From Bacteroidota bacterium (GTDB taxonomy: Bacteria > Bacteroidota > Bacteroidia > Chitinophagales > Chitinophagaceae): a stretch of DNA of 21,617 nucleotides. The notes beneath the pieces are model-generated. The model did not search any database. It was not told the DNA's origin and was given only the letters and a program-made list of their open reading frames with translations. Position 1 is the stretch's first letter. Each line of letters begins with the position of its first letter. Positions 1-7,971 of this stretch are shown here, piece after piece. The stretch covers positions 1 to 21,617 of the forward strand of contig JAEZLJ010000008.1 of the NCBI GenBank assembly GCA_023415275.1, written 5' to 3'. The position numbers were made by a program, and so were the translations under genes.

Positions 1-1
1 A

Positions 2-619
2 AGCCGCCCGGTTGACCAAATAGGCCTTGTAATATTTGCCGGTGAAAGCTTTACCCAGTTTCCATTATCCACCGATCATGAAAGCCTGCTGCAACAGATC
101 CAGGGCATACAGTCCGGCATGCTGGAAGATGGTACTGTGATTGGGGAAGGACTGGCTAAATCCGTAGAACGTCTTTCCTCCAGCAAAGCAAAAAGTAAGA
201 TCATTATTTTATTAACCGATGGCAATGAACAGCCACCTGAAACACGTATCATCGATCCTATTACGGCTCTTGAAATAGCTAAGGCGAAGGGAGTTAAAGT
301 TTATACTATTGGTATGGGAGCATTAGGTGGTGCCACCATGCAGGAAAAGGGCGTTCGCAAATCAGAGGGCAGCGCTTTTCTTGATGAGGCTTTGTTAAAG
401 CGCATAGCCACTCAAACCGGCGGTCTTTATTTCCGGGCTACTGACGAAGAAAGTCTTCACGCTATTTACAGCCAGATAGACAAAATGGAAAAGACTGATG
501 TTGAAGTGGTGACCAAGGAAAAGTTCCAGGAAGAGTTCACTATATTCCTTTTGGCAGCCATATTCTTCCTCACGCTTGAATTAATTTTGAAGTATACATT
601 ATTGCGTACATTTCCTTAA
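2..619 (+). CDS. BatA/BatB-like VWA-domain membrane protein, 5'-truncated by the window edge
   Basis: The reading frame is open from base 2, so this is the C-terminal 205 residues of a longer protein whose start lies outside the window. The visible part is most of a von Willebrand factor A domain: a core strand (IGLVIFAGE), a Thr in DGTVIGEGL that fits the second MIDAS loop, and the LLTDGNE strand that supplies the third MIDAS loop. The first MIDAS motif (DxSxS) would lie upstream. After the domain comes one hydrophobic C-terminal segment (about FTIFLLAAIFFLTLELIL), so the VWA domain is membrane-anchored and probably periplasmic. This matches BatA/BatB of the Bacteroidota aerotolerance operon. 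BatA usually has N- and C-terminal membrane segments of this kind, but BatA and BatB cannot be separated without the N-terminus. rsgA starts 2 nt after the stop, which suggests co-transcription. Confidence 0.85.
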   Translation, partial: SRPVDQIGLVIFAGESFTQFPLSTDHESLLQQIQGIQSGMLEDGTVIGEGLAKSVERLSSSKAKSKIIILLTDGNEQPPETRIIDPITALEIAKAKGVKVYTIGMGALGGATMQEKGVRKSEGSAFLDEALLKRIATQTGGLYFRATDEESLHAIYSQIDKMEKTDVEVVTKEKFQEEFTIFLLAAIFFLTLELILKYTLLRTFP

Positions 620-621
620 TC

Positions 622-1548
622 ATGAAGGGTGTTGTTTATAAATCTACAGGAAGTTGGTACCAGGTAAAGGACGCATCGGATAAGTTCTGGAATGCCCGCA
701 TTAAAGGGGTTATGAAATTGGATGGTATCACTTCTACCAACCCTATTGCAGTGGGAGATTTGGTGGAGTTTGATATGGAGAATGAAAAAGAAGGGTCAGT
801 AATCATAACGACGATTCATGACCGCACTAATTACATCAACCGTCAATCTCCTAAAATAAAAAGCCAGCAGCATATTGTGGCGGCCAATCTTGACCAATCT
901 TTATTAATAGCTACTGTTAAGGAGCCCCGTACCTCGCAAGGCTTTATTGATCGCTTCCTGGTAGCCTGTGAAATGTATCATGTAAAGGCCATGGTTCTTT
1001 TCAATAAGCTCGACCTGTATAAGGAAAAAGAGATGGCCATTTTCGAAAGAATGAAGCAGGTATATGAGAACATTGGCTACCCGGTTATTGGCGCCAGTTT
1101 AAAAGAAGGTTCGGGCTTAGAGAAAATCAAAACTTTGCTCCAGGATAAGGTCACACTTATCAGTGGCCATAGCGGGGTTGGTAAATCAACTTTTATCAAT
1201 GCAGTGATGCCTGGTGTAAAGATTAAAACACAGGACGTCAGTGGCTGGAGCGGTAAGGGGCAACATACCACCACATTTGCAGAGATGTATGACCTGCCTT
1301 ATGGTGGTCGAATAATAGATACCCCGGGAATGAAAGAGTTTGGGTTGATAGGAGTGGAGAAAGCCGAACTTTCCGGTTATTTTCCCGAAATGCGTGAAAG
1401 GCTTAATGAATGCCAGTTCAATAATTGCCTGCACATCAATGAACCTGGTTGTGCTATCAAAGAAGCCGTAATTAATGGCGAAATTGATGAAGACCGTTAT
1501 GTCAGTTATTATAACATCCTTGAGTCGCTGGGTCAAAGCAAGTATTAG
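622..1548 (+). CDS. rsgA: RsgA (YjeQ), circularly permuted GTPase of 30S subunit assembly
   Basis: RsgA is a cytoplasmic GTPase that binds the maturing 30S subunit and hydrolyses GTP late in its assembly. The 308-residue product has the normal family length. The N-terminal OB-fold covers about residues 1-65. The G motifs come in permuted order: G4 NKLD at 128-131, ASLKEG (G5 region) at 158-163, the P-loop GHSGVGKST at 182-190, the switch I region with the TTT triplet at 216-218, and G3 DTPG at 233-236. The C-terminal zinc knuckle is C264-x4-C269-x-H271-x5-C277. The ATG at 622 lies 2 nt after the upstream VWA gene's stop and has no Shine-Dalgarno sequence, as is usual in Bacteroidota. All catalytic motifs are present, so I expect it to be functional. 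Confidence 0.97.
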   Translation: MKGVVYKSTGSWYQVKDASDKFWNARIKGVMKLDGITSTNPIAVGDLVEFDMENEKEGSVIITTIHDRTNYINRQSPKIKSQQHIVAANLDQSLLIATVKEPRTSQGFIDRFLVACEMYHVKAMVLFNKLDLYKEKEMAIFERMKQVYENIGYPVIGASLKEGSGLEKIKTLLQDKVTLISGHSGVGKSTFINAVMPGVKIKTQDVSGWSGKGQHTTTFAEMYDLPYGGRIIDTPGMKEFGLIGVEKAELSGYFPEMRERLNECQFNNCLHINEPGCAIKEAVINGEIDEDRYVSYYNILESLGQSKY

Positions 1549-1610
1549 AACAAGGATGTATTAGCCTGAATGGAATTTCTTTTATTGTAATTAGTGCAGA
1601 AACATAAAGA

Positions 1611-1637
1611 AAGCTGCCACTTTAAAGAGACAGCCTT
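1611..1637 (-). terminator. Possible rho-independent terminator for the hypothetical gene at 1683-2015
   Basis: Read on the minus strand, an RNA hairpin can form from GCUGUC and GGCAGC, with one U-G wobble and flanking A-U pairs around a loop that contains the palindrome CUUUAAAG. It is followed by a U-rich TTTCTTT run. It lies about 45 nt past the stop of the minus-strand gene and between convergent genes, where a terminator is expected. The stem is short and imperfect. Confidence 0.4.
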
Positions 1638-1682
1638 GAAATAATGTTGATAGTCTGCAATCGTTTGTAACCGCTTTATAAC

Positions 1683-2015
1683 TTAGGCAGCACCACGCCT
1701 CATGTCAAGGTTCATCAGCTTTCCTTCAAGGACATTGGCTAATTCTACCACTGCTTTATTATCTCTTTTGCGTGCATCCTTTGTCTTAGTGGGAAAAACA
1801 GAAATACCATTGTAAATGCTGTACTGAAGTGTCAATTCATGATGCCCCAGGTGAAAGTCCCAGCTAATGGCATCAAAATCGTCTTCTTTGTTGGTGAAGT
1901 TTACCTGCAGATCATCTGAAAGAATGTCCGCAATCTGGTAAAAGCGTTTCAAACCGCCGTCATCATCTATGACAGCTTCTGTGCAACCTAGAGTCGTTCG
2001 TAGGGTAAGGCTCAT
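1683..2015 (-). CDS. Small hypothetical protein, 110 aa
   Basis: I do not recognise a named domain with confidence. The product is a soluble, acidic-to-neutral protein of 110 residues with no signal peptide or membrane segment. It looks like a compact alpha/beta fold: an N-terminal strand (SLTLRTTLG), an acidic turn (IDDDGG), a helix (FYQIADILS), then strands around WDFHLGHHELTLQYSI and a C-terminal helix (VVELANVLEGKL). The sequence has the composition and regular hydrophobic pattern of a real protein, and no better frame covers the interval. It starts with ATG at 2015, 98 nt downstream of the small lipoprotein gene on the same strand. It may be the last gene of that transcript or have its own promoter. 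Function unknown; probably a lineage-restricted Bacteroidota protein. Confidence 0.75.
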   Translation of the reverse strand: MSLTLRTTLGCTEAVIDDDGGLKRFYQIADILSDDLQVNFTNKEDDFDAISWDFHLGHHELTLQYSIYNGISVFPTKTKDARKRDNKAVVELANVLEGKLMNLDMRRGAA

Positions 2016-2113
2016 AATACCTGTTTTAAATTAGTAGAAATACGAAGTCATTAATTTCAGTAAAACTACTTTAAAGACAACCGTATTTACCGATAAGCTG
2101 CATTATGCAATTG

Positions 2114-2278
2114 TTATGCCTTGAATTTTTTTGCTTTAGGAGCAGTTCCATCCAATACCTTTTCGGCACCCACATTTTTACCATTGGTTCCGCAGCCGTA
2201 TTTAGGCTTGCTGAGCAGGGAGCAGGAGGTAAAAAAGGCAATAGAACAAAGTATAATTGTATAGCGAATCGTTTTCAT
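2114..2278 (-). CDS. Small secreted lipoprotein, 54 aa
   Basis: This short minus-strand gene runs from an ATG at 2278 to a TAA at 2114. The product begins MKTIRYTIILCSIAFFTSC: two basic residues, a hydrophobic stretch and a lipobox (FFTSC) with the lipidated Cys at residue 19. The mature peptide is only about 36 residues, starts CSLLSKPKYGCGTNG and ends in a Lys-rich tail (KAKKFKA). Its role is unknown; it should be anchored by lipid to the inner or outer membrane. It starts 39 nt past the stop of the carbonic anhydrase gene on the same strand, so the two are probably co-transcribed. The intact lipoprotein signal makes a chance ORF unlikely. Reading the same DNA on the plus strand gives no convincing protein. 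Confidence 0.8.
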   Translation of the reverse strand: MKTIRYTIILCSIAFFTSCSLLSKPKYGCGTNGKNVGAEKVLDGTAPKAKKFKA

Positions 2279-2317
2279 CGATACTGTTTCCTTAAAGATA
2301 AAACGAAAAAAGGAGGA

Positions 2318-2857
2318 TTAAAAGTGTTTGGCTGCTTCATTAACATTTTCAAACCATTTGGAATAATTCAGGTAGTTCTTAGCTATTCTATTGATCTCAC
2401 CCTCAACCTTTTCGGGTGAAATATCTTTAACCTTCTTTGCTGGAACCCCGGCATACACTGCTCCTGCCTCGCAAATAGTGCCTTCCAGCACCACAGCTCC
2501 GGCAGCAATAATAGTGTTGCTGTTCACCACAGCATTGTCCATAACGATAGATCCCATACCTATCAGCACATTATCCCTGATCTCGCAACCGTGAACAATG
2601 GCATTATGACCAATGGAAACATTATTCCCGATTATGGCCTTTGTCCTTTTGTAAGTACAATGAACCACAGCTCCATCCTGGATATTTACCCTGTTGCCAA
2701 TCCGGATGCTGTTCACATCTCCCCTCAAAACAGCATTGAACCAAATACTGCATTCATCGCCCATGATCACATCTCCCACGATGGTGGCGTTAGGTGCAAT
2801 GAAACAATCTTTTCCCCAGGTGGGAAACTTATCTTCAACTGGTAATACAAGGGCCAT
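2318..2857 (-). CDS. Gamma-class carbonic anhydrase family protein (YrdA/PaaY type)
   Basis: The 179-residue product is a left-handed beta-helix protein built from hexapeptide repeats, of normal length for this family. It carries the gamma carbonic anhydrase active-site set: Arg45 and Asp47 (RGD), Gln60, and three zinc ligands His66, His84 and His89, with the typical HNAIVH spacing of five between the last two. A C-terminal amphipathic helix (about 148-175) follows the helix core, as in the YrdA/PaaY group. Family members form trimers with zinc at the subunit interfaces. Many have weak or no CO2 hydration activity, so the exact substrate is uncertain. It is probably cytoplasmic. It starts with ATG at 2857, is divergent from the aminotransferase gene, and leads into the small lipoprotein gene. 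Confidence 0.93.
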   Translation of the reverse strand: MALVLPVEDKFPTWGKDCFIAPNATIVGDVIMGDECSIWFNAVLRGDVNSIRIGNRVNIQDGAVVHCTYKRTKAIIGNNVSIGHNAIVHGCEIRDNVLIGMGSIVMDNAVVNSNTIIAAGAVVLEGTICEAGAVYAGVPAKKVKDISPEKVEGEINRIAKNYLNYSKWFENVNEAAKHF

Positions 2858-2926
2858 ATAGGTGTATTTTGATGCTGCCGTGAATCAAATGCAATTATGA
2901 ATGCAGATTTACGATTTTTGCGGCAT

Positions 2927-4096
2927 ATGAACCTGAGGCAATTGTTTCTTCAACACGTGGCACAAACCTCTATGGCACCCTTGGCTTTGGAAATTATTAA
3001 AGCAGAAGGTTGCGAACTAACAGATGCTACTGGAAAAAAATACATTGATTTGATCGGTGGCATCAGTGTGGCCAATATAGGTCATAGGCATCCGTATGTT
3101 ATAGATGCCATCAAAAAACAATTGGATGCCTATTTGCATATTATGGTGTACGGTGAGTTTGTGCAAAGCCCACAAGTGCAGTATGCCAAATTACTGACAC
3201 AACACCTTCCTGGTAATCTAAACGCTGTTTACTTTACCAACTCAGGAGCTGAAGCCGTGGAAGGCGCGATGAAATTGGCTAAAAGAGTAACAGGTCGAAC
3301 AGGCACCGTAGCTTTCAACAATTCTTATCATGGTTCTACCCAGGGTGCTTTAAGTATTATTGGTAGTGAATACTGGCGTAATGCATATAGACCCTTATTA
3401 CCTGGCGTACAGCATTTGAGCTACAATTCTTTTGAAGACCTGCAATACATTACGGAAGAAACGGCCTGTGTGATAGCAGAAACAGTGCAGGCCGAAGCTG
3501 GCATCGTGACGCCCCAAAATGGATGGTTAAAAGCCTTGCAGGAACGTTGCCGTGAAACAGGTGCCTTATTGATCCTGGATGAAATTCAGGCAGGATTTGG
3601 GCGCAGCGGCAAACTGTGGGGGTTTGAGCATTTTGATGTCATCCCGAATATATTGTTGTTAGGTAAGGCCCTGGGCGGCGGCATGCCATTGGGAGCTTTT
3701 ATTGCAGATAAAAAATTAATGGACCTGCTGGCCGATAACCCTGTGCTGGGTCATATAACTACGTTTGGCGGTCACCCTGTTAGCTGTGCGGCCGGCAAAG
3801 CAGCCATGGAAGTATTACTGGAAGAAGATCTGGAAATTCAGGAAAAGCAAAACCTTTTTATCTCTTTACTTAAGCATCCAAAGATCAAAGCTGTTCGTTC
3901 TTTTGGTCTATGGATGGCGGTGGAGTTTGATAATTTCGAATCGTGTAAAAAGGTAATCGACAAATCTATCGAAGGCGGTTTTATTACCGATTGGTTTTTG
4001 TTTGCTTCGAATTGTTTGCGCATTTCTCCTCCTATGCCGATTTCTTTTAACCAAATTGAAGTGGCCTGCCACACCATTCTAAGTTCACTTGAATAA
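2927..4096 (+). CDS. Class-III (acetylornithine-type) PLP-dependent aminotransferase
   Basis: A fold-type I, class-III aminotransferase, 389 residues from the chosen start. Visible motifs: NSGAEA (105-110, phosphate binding), SYHG (stacks on the PLP ring), the ETVQAEAG segment, LILDEIQAGFGR with the PLP-nitrogen Asp218, the Schiff-base Lys247 in LLLGKALGGG, and TTFGGHP around Thr278-Thr279. This is the core of the acetylornithine/ornithine/4-aminobutyrate aminotransferase group, but the donor and acceptor cannot be fixed from sequence. No arginine genes lie nearby, so I give no gene symbol. An in-frame ATG exists at 2897, but the MNLRQLFLQH start at 2927 matches how relatives I recall begin, and the extra 10 residues look non-conserved. 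The upstream gap with the divergent carbonic anhydrase gene is about 70 bp. Confidence 0.92.
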   Translation: MNLRQLFLQHVAQTSMAPLALEIIKAEGCELTDATGKKYIDLIGGISVANIGHRHPYVIDAIKKQLDAYLHIMVYGEFVQSPQVQYAKLLTQHLPGNLNAVYFTNSGAEAVEGAMKLAKRVTGRTGTVAFNNSYHGSTQGALSIIGSEYWRNAYRPLLPGVQHLSYNSFEDLQYITEETACVIAETVQAEAGIVTPQNGWLKALQERCRETGALLILDEIQAGFGRSGKLWGFEHFDVIPNILLLGKALGGGMPLGAFIADKKLMDLLADNPVLGHITTFGGHPVSCAAGKAAMEVLLEEDLEIQEKQNLFISLLKHPKIKAVRSFGLWMAVEFDNFESCKKVIDKSIEGGFITDWFLFASNCLRISPPMPISFNQIEVACHTILSSLE

Positions 4097-4130
4097 CACG
4101 GTTATTAAACTTTAGTGTTTTTTATTATAT

Positions 4131-4148
4131 TGGACCAAATTTTGTCCA
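4131..4148. promoter_or_regulatory. 18-bp near-palindrome directly before the TraB/GumN-type start
   Basis: The sequence TGGACCAAATTTTGTCCA is an inverted repeat in which 8 of 9 symmetric pairs match, centred on AAATTT. It ends at the A of the ATG chosen for the next gene. It could be an operator or a small structure that affects translation initiation; it could also be chance in AT-rich DNA. Confidence 0.3.
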
Positions 4149-7100
4149 TGTTCCACCTCCGTACCTTGCTTGTTATTATATTATTTATTTTCAATTCTTC
4201 AGTATCCTATTCTCAACAAACCTGGCCCAAAACACTTCTCTGGCGCATCAGTGGCAAGGGACTGTCTAAACCTTCCTATTTGTATGGGACCATACACCTG
4301 CAGGACAAGCGTCTCTTCAATTTTGGAGATTCTCTTTATCAAAGCCTTGAAGCTGTTGATGGTTTTGCAATGGAAGTAGATTTTAAAGAGTACATCGACA
4401 GTGTATTTACAAAAGGCATTCAGCGTGGCCAGGATGAAGTTTTATCAGAATTGAAAGTAAAAATCAATAAAAAGAAAATAGACAAGTCTACTGATTCCTT
4501 ATTAAAAAAATTAGGAATCAATAAGGACCAGGTTTCTAAAAAGGATTTAAAGAAGATCAGGGACTACCGCATCAATAAGTACATGCAGCGGGGAGAAATG
4601 CAAACAATAGTGGATGGTTATTTATTGGGCTTGGCCCTTCGGCAGGGAAAATGGACAGGAGCAATAGAAGACGTGGCAGATCAAATGAACCTTTCAGATG
4701 AATTAGGGTCAGAACTTACACCTGAAAAAGTATTAGAATCAGATGCAGCCATGGGCAAAGGTCTTGAACAAATGATACAGATCTACCTGAGCCAGGATCT
4801 CCAAATGATTGACCAGGCTATCAACGGCTATAGTTCAGAACTTAAGGATGCTCTTTTGACCAGGCGCAATATCAAAATGGCAAGGCGCATGGATAGCCTT
4901 AGTGCTATTCGAACTATGTTCTTTGCTGTAGGTGCTGCTCATTTGGCTGGCGATTCAGGAGTGGTCTCTTTATTAAGAGGTAGGGGATTTACAGTAGAAC
5001 CTGTTTATTCTTCTAAAAGAATTGCTGCAGAAACCTATTCTAAAAAGCTTAATGATATACCATGGTATAAGGTAGAAGATGATGGTAAATATTACACAGT
5101 GGAAATGCCTGGCAATCCTTCACAGTTCAATGAGTTTGGTGATGTATTAAAAATGAAAATGTTTTTCGATATCACAACGATGACATTTTATATAAGCAGT
5201 CAAACCATTGGAAAACTTAGCAGTACTGCTGATTTTGAAAACATGTTTAATAACATGTCGACAAGAATGGGAGCTATTGCTAACAGGAAAAAACCCAAAA
5301 CTGTTTCAAGAAATGGGCTTAACGCAATGGAACAGAGTTTTGATATTGCGGGGTATTCGTATACCGTCCAGGTGCTCAATAAGGATAACAAAATTTTCAT
5401 GTTAATGGCCGGGTCTAATAAAGAGTCTAACCTGGCTACAGCTGATGTGCACCGGTTTTTTAATTCTTTTATAGCACATGAAGTACAGGCTCCGGAGAAT
5501 GGATGGGTAAAATTTAGTCTGCCGGAAAAGGCTTTCTCCGTTACACTACCTGGTCAACCCAAAAGAAATGCGTCACTGGATAAACAAACCATTGGTACCA
5601 ATTGGAATAACCTGGCTTACGATTATGTTGATAATGCAAAAGGCATATACTATATGCTGCAGGTTAGGGAGCTGAAGGAAGGTTATTACCTTGATGGTGA
5701 TTCCCTTTATTTCGAAACATTGGCAGAGCAGGCAAAAGCCGCGGTGGACACCATTACAAAAAAAGAATTATCAACATTCAATGGTTTCCCGGCCATGTAT
5801 TTTGATGCTGTGTACAATAAGAATATTACCTACAAAACAATGCATGTTACAAGAGGTAGCCGGATTTATTCTCTAATGGTAGGTACCCAGTCCAGCACCA
5901 CTGTGCCTGAAGCTGCTACCTTTTTCAACTCTCTTGAATTTGAACCATACGCCATTACTGATTGGAAGCAGTATGCCTCTGATGGATTTTATACAACAGC
6001 ACCTTCAGTTTTTACACACCTGGCCGCAGATACTACAGAAGGTAGTCAACCAGCCCAAAAGGAAATGTATGTTTCTCATAATAATCACGAAGCTCTTTCA
6101 TATGAAGTGATCAAAGAGGTTTTTCCAAAATATTACTGGACGGACAGTGATAGCAGTTATTTTAAAAATAAAGTGGCCGATTACCAGGCAGTGGGAGATT
6201 CACTTTTATATAAAAAGATAACAATGAACGGGCAATTGAAAAGCTTGGACCTGTTGGTGCAAAAACCACATCAAAATAATCTGAAAAGGGTTCGCATCCT
6301 GGTTAATGGAGATACTTTATATACCTTGATTGCTTTTATTCCCAAACAATACATAGATAAGGGAAATCATCAGCAATTTTTCGAAGATTTTAGAATAAAT
6401 AACCAGGTTCCCCCAACCATTTTCACAAACCACGCGGTAGCATTACTGCAAGCGCTGAATACAAAAGATTCAGTAGAATTTTCTCAGGCAAAGGAATCCT
6501 TTCAATCGGTGAAGTTTACAAAGGAAGATCTTCCTGTTTTACATAAGGCCTTACTGGAAAATTATATGGATTCTGCAGATGTTTTTGGTATTTATGATAA
6601 AATCATGGATGCTGTAGTGGAGCTGGCAGATTCATCCACAGTTGATTTTATAGCATCTAGCTATGACCATTTACCCACAGGTAAAGAGAATATCAAATAT
6701 CCTTTGTTGGAGGTACTGGCTAAAATACATACCTCGCATGCATATGCTCAAATAAAGCATTTATTACTAACAAACCTGCCTTCCAAAGGCGGATCATCCA
6801 GCCTGGGATTTGCACTCAGTGATACTTTAGAATTGACCAAAACCCTTTATCCCGATATTTTGCAATTGAGCAGGGATACTGCTTTTGCAGATGCGCTGGT
6901 AATTATGAGCGATTTTCTCCTTGACAGTAGCCTTATTGCAGTAGCCGATCTGGTTCCTTATAAAAACATATTGCTGCAACAAGCCAGTAAAAACTACCGG
7001 TTTGTCAAAGACAATCAAAACAGTTGGTCACCGAACGGTTACTGGATTTCTATATTAGGAAAATTCAACGATAAGGAATCCAACACCTTATTGCAACAAT

Positions 7101-7603
7101 ATTTTGGACTTCCTTACCCTGACGTCAAATGCAAAGCAGTATTGCCATTGCTTAAGAACGGGCAACAAGTGTCTGCCCTGGAGTTGAAAAACCTGGCTGC
7201 TGATAAAAACTACAGGGCAAGCCTTTATTATGATTTAAAGGAAATCAACAAGCAGCAGTTTTTCCCCTCGGCTTATGCCAACCAACAAAGCCTGGCTGAA
7301 AGCCAGTTGTATGCAATTGCTTCAGATGAGTATGAGGTAGGCGCTACATCATACATTGGCGAAAGGGTGATGTTGTATAAGGGCAATAAGAAAAAATTTC
7401 ACCTGTACAGGATTACCTTAAACTTTGATGAAGGGGAGAAGGAAACTTATTTGGGCATAGCTGGCCCATACGATCTGAATGCAAAAGCATTAGTTCCTTA
7501 TGCTGAGGCAAGCGGTGTCTATTGGGACGAACCTTACAACAAACAAAAGATTGAGCAACAATTAAAAACTTTCACGGCCAATATTGAATCTGCAGGGGAG
7601 TAA
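4148..7603 (+). CDS. Large secreted TraB/GumN-type protein with three tandem repeats and a helical C-terminal region
   Basis: The product has 1151 residues from the ATG at 4148; an ATG at 4115 adds 11 residues ahead of what looks like the true signal peptide (MFHLRTLLVIILFIF, cleavage near SYSQQ). Residues about 20-290 form a TraB/GumN (ChaN-like) domain: LLWRISGKG, the GTIH motif at 47-50, an acidic MEVD strand, and the closing AVGAAHLAGDSG with His265. This family is suspected to be metal-dependent and protease-like, but its function is not established. Three similar units of about 150 residues follow (304-450, 451-603, 604-752). Each starts with a W/Y-rich strand plus a PG or AP turn and ends in a helix containing FFNSF, FFNSL or FFEDF. 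The rest, about 760-1040, is helix-rich and HEAT-like, then a final alpha/beta segment. It is probably periplasmic or outer-membrane associated. Typical GumN proteins are near 300 residues, so this is a much extended architecture. Confidence 0.85.
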   Translation: MFHLRTLLVIILFIFNSSVSYSQQTWPKTLLWRISGKGLSKPSYLYGTIHLQDKRLFNFGDSLYQSLEAVDGFAMEVDFKEYIDSVFTKGIQRGQDEVLSELKVKINKKKIDKSTDSLLKKLGINKDQVSKKDLKKIRDYRINKYMQRGEMQTIVDGYLLGLALRQGKWTGAIEDVADQMNLSDELGSELTPEKVLESDAAMGKGLEQMIQIYLSQDLQMIDQAINGYSSELKDALLTRRNIKMARRMDSLSAIRTMFFAVGAAHLAGDSGVVSLLRGRGFTVEPVYSSKRIAAETYSKKLNDIPWYKVEDDGKYYTVEMPGNPSQFNEFGDVLKMKMFFDITTMTFYISSQTIGKLSSTADFENMFNNMSTRMGAIANRKKPKTVSRNGLNAMEQSFDIAGYSYTVQVLNKDNKIFMLMAGSNKESNLATADVHRFFNSFIAHEVQAPENGWVKFSLPEKAFSVTLPGQPKRNASLDKQTIGTNWNNLAYDYVDNAKGIYYMLQVRELKEGYYLDGDSLYFETLAEQAKAAVDTITKKELSTFNGFPAMYFDAVYNKNITYKTMHVTRGSRIYSLMVGTQSSTTVPEAATFFNSLEFEPYAITDWKQYASDGFYTTAPSVFTHLAADTTEGSQPAQKEMYVSHNNHEALSYEVIKEVFPKYYWTDSDSSYFKNKVADYQAVGDSLLYKKITMNGQLKSLDLLVQKPHQNNLKRVRILVNGDTLYTLIAFIPKQYIDKGNHQQFFEDFRINNQVPPTIFTNHAVALLQALNTKDSVEFSQAKESFQSVKFTKEDLPVLHKALLENYMDSADVFGIYDKIMDAVVELADSSTVDFIASSYDHLPTGKENIKYPLLEVLAKIHTSHAYAQIKHLLLTNLPSKGGSSSLGFALSDTLELTKTLYPDILQLSRDTAFADALVIMSDFLLDSSLIAVADLVPYKNILLQQASKNYRFVKDNQNSWSPNGYWISILGKFNDKESNTLLQQYFGLPYPDVKCKAVLPLLKNGQQVSALELKNLAADKNYRASLYYDLKEINKQQFFPSAYANQQSLAESQLYAIASDEYEVGATSYIGERVMLYKGNKKKFHLYRITLNFDEGEKETYLGIAGPYDLNAKALVPYAEASGVYWDEPYNKQKIEQQLKTFTANIESAGE

Positions 7604-7971
7604 CCCTATCAAGGCAATTCTTATCAAAAGGTAGAATGTATGGACTTGTTTTCCATGGTGCTTTTTGATGAATCAGTTCTTATAAAACCAGGTTTTAGAT
7701 ATTGACATTTGGAAATATTGCCACCATCTGGATAGTCTTTGCCCAAGTATATAAACTGTGGGAATGGGGTTATGGTGGTCTTATCCTTAAAAAATGGCTT
7801 TTAAGTCAACTATTTGGGATGGTGAACTCCCGGACGCATTTATTGTGGATAATGGATTAATTGGTTATTTCTTAAATAACCAGGAATTTGATCAACCTAT
7901 AGAAAATTATTTCATGCTATTCTTGATAATATGAACATTTTACTACAGCTTTGTATTACAAAGTGCTTTTT
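7604..7971. other. 368-bp gap: long leader with a possible 46-codon ORF
   Basis: No convincing gene is present. A plus-strand ORF at 7794-7934 would encode 46 residues (MAFKSTIWDGELPDAFIVDN, ending in a hydrophobic MLFLII). Its composition is protein-like, but it has no recognisable motif and could be a gene remnant. The 3' end of the gap holds the first CTTTG-N5-CAAAG operator-like site. I see no strong terminator for the preceding large gene. Confidence 0.4.
7949..7969. promoter_or_regulatory. Operator-like palindrome, copy 1 (CTTTG-N5-CAAAG-TG-CTTT)
   Basis: A 21-bp block with the inverted repeat CTTTG TATTA CAAAG followed by TGCTTT. It ends 2 nt before the ATG of the 6-TM membrane protein. 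The block recurs at 8950-8970 with 19 of 21 identical bases, and I found the full palindrome nowhere else in the window by eye. The TTTG inside the left arm could also be part of a Bacteroidota -7 promoter element, so binding there would block transcription. The likely binder is the winged-helix protein at 8627-8932 (inference). Confidence 0.65.

Noticed and set aside
1186..1536. 116-residue minus-strand ORF inside rsgA
   Set aside because: Antisense shadow of the G1/G3 and zinc-knuckle coding region of rsgA.
2105..2419. 104-residue plus-strand ORF
   Set aside because: It is antisense to the small lipoprotein and to the 3' end of the carbonic anhydrase gene, both of which have clear family or signal features.
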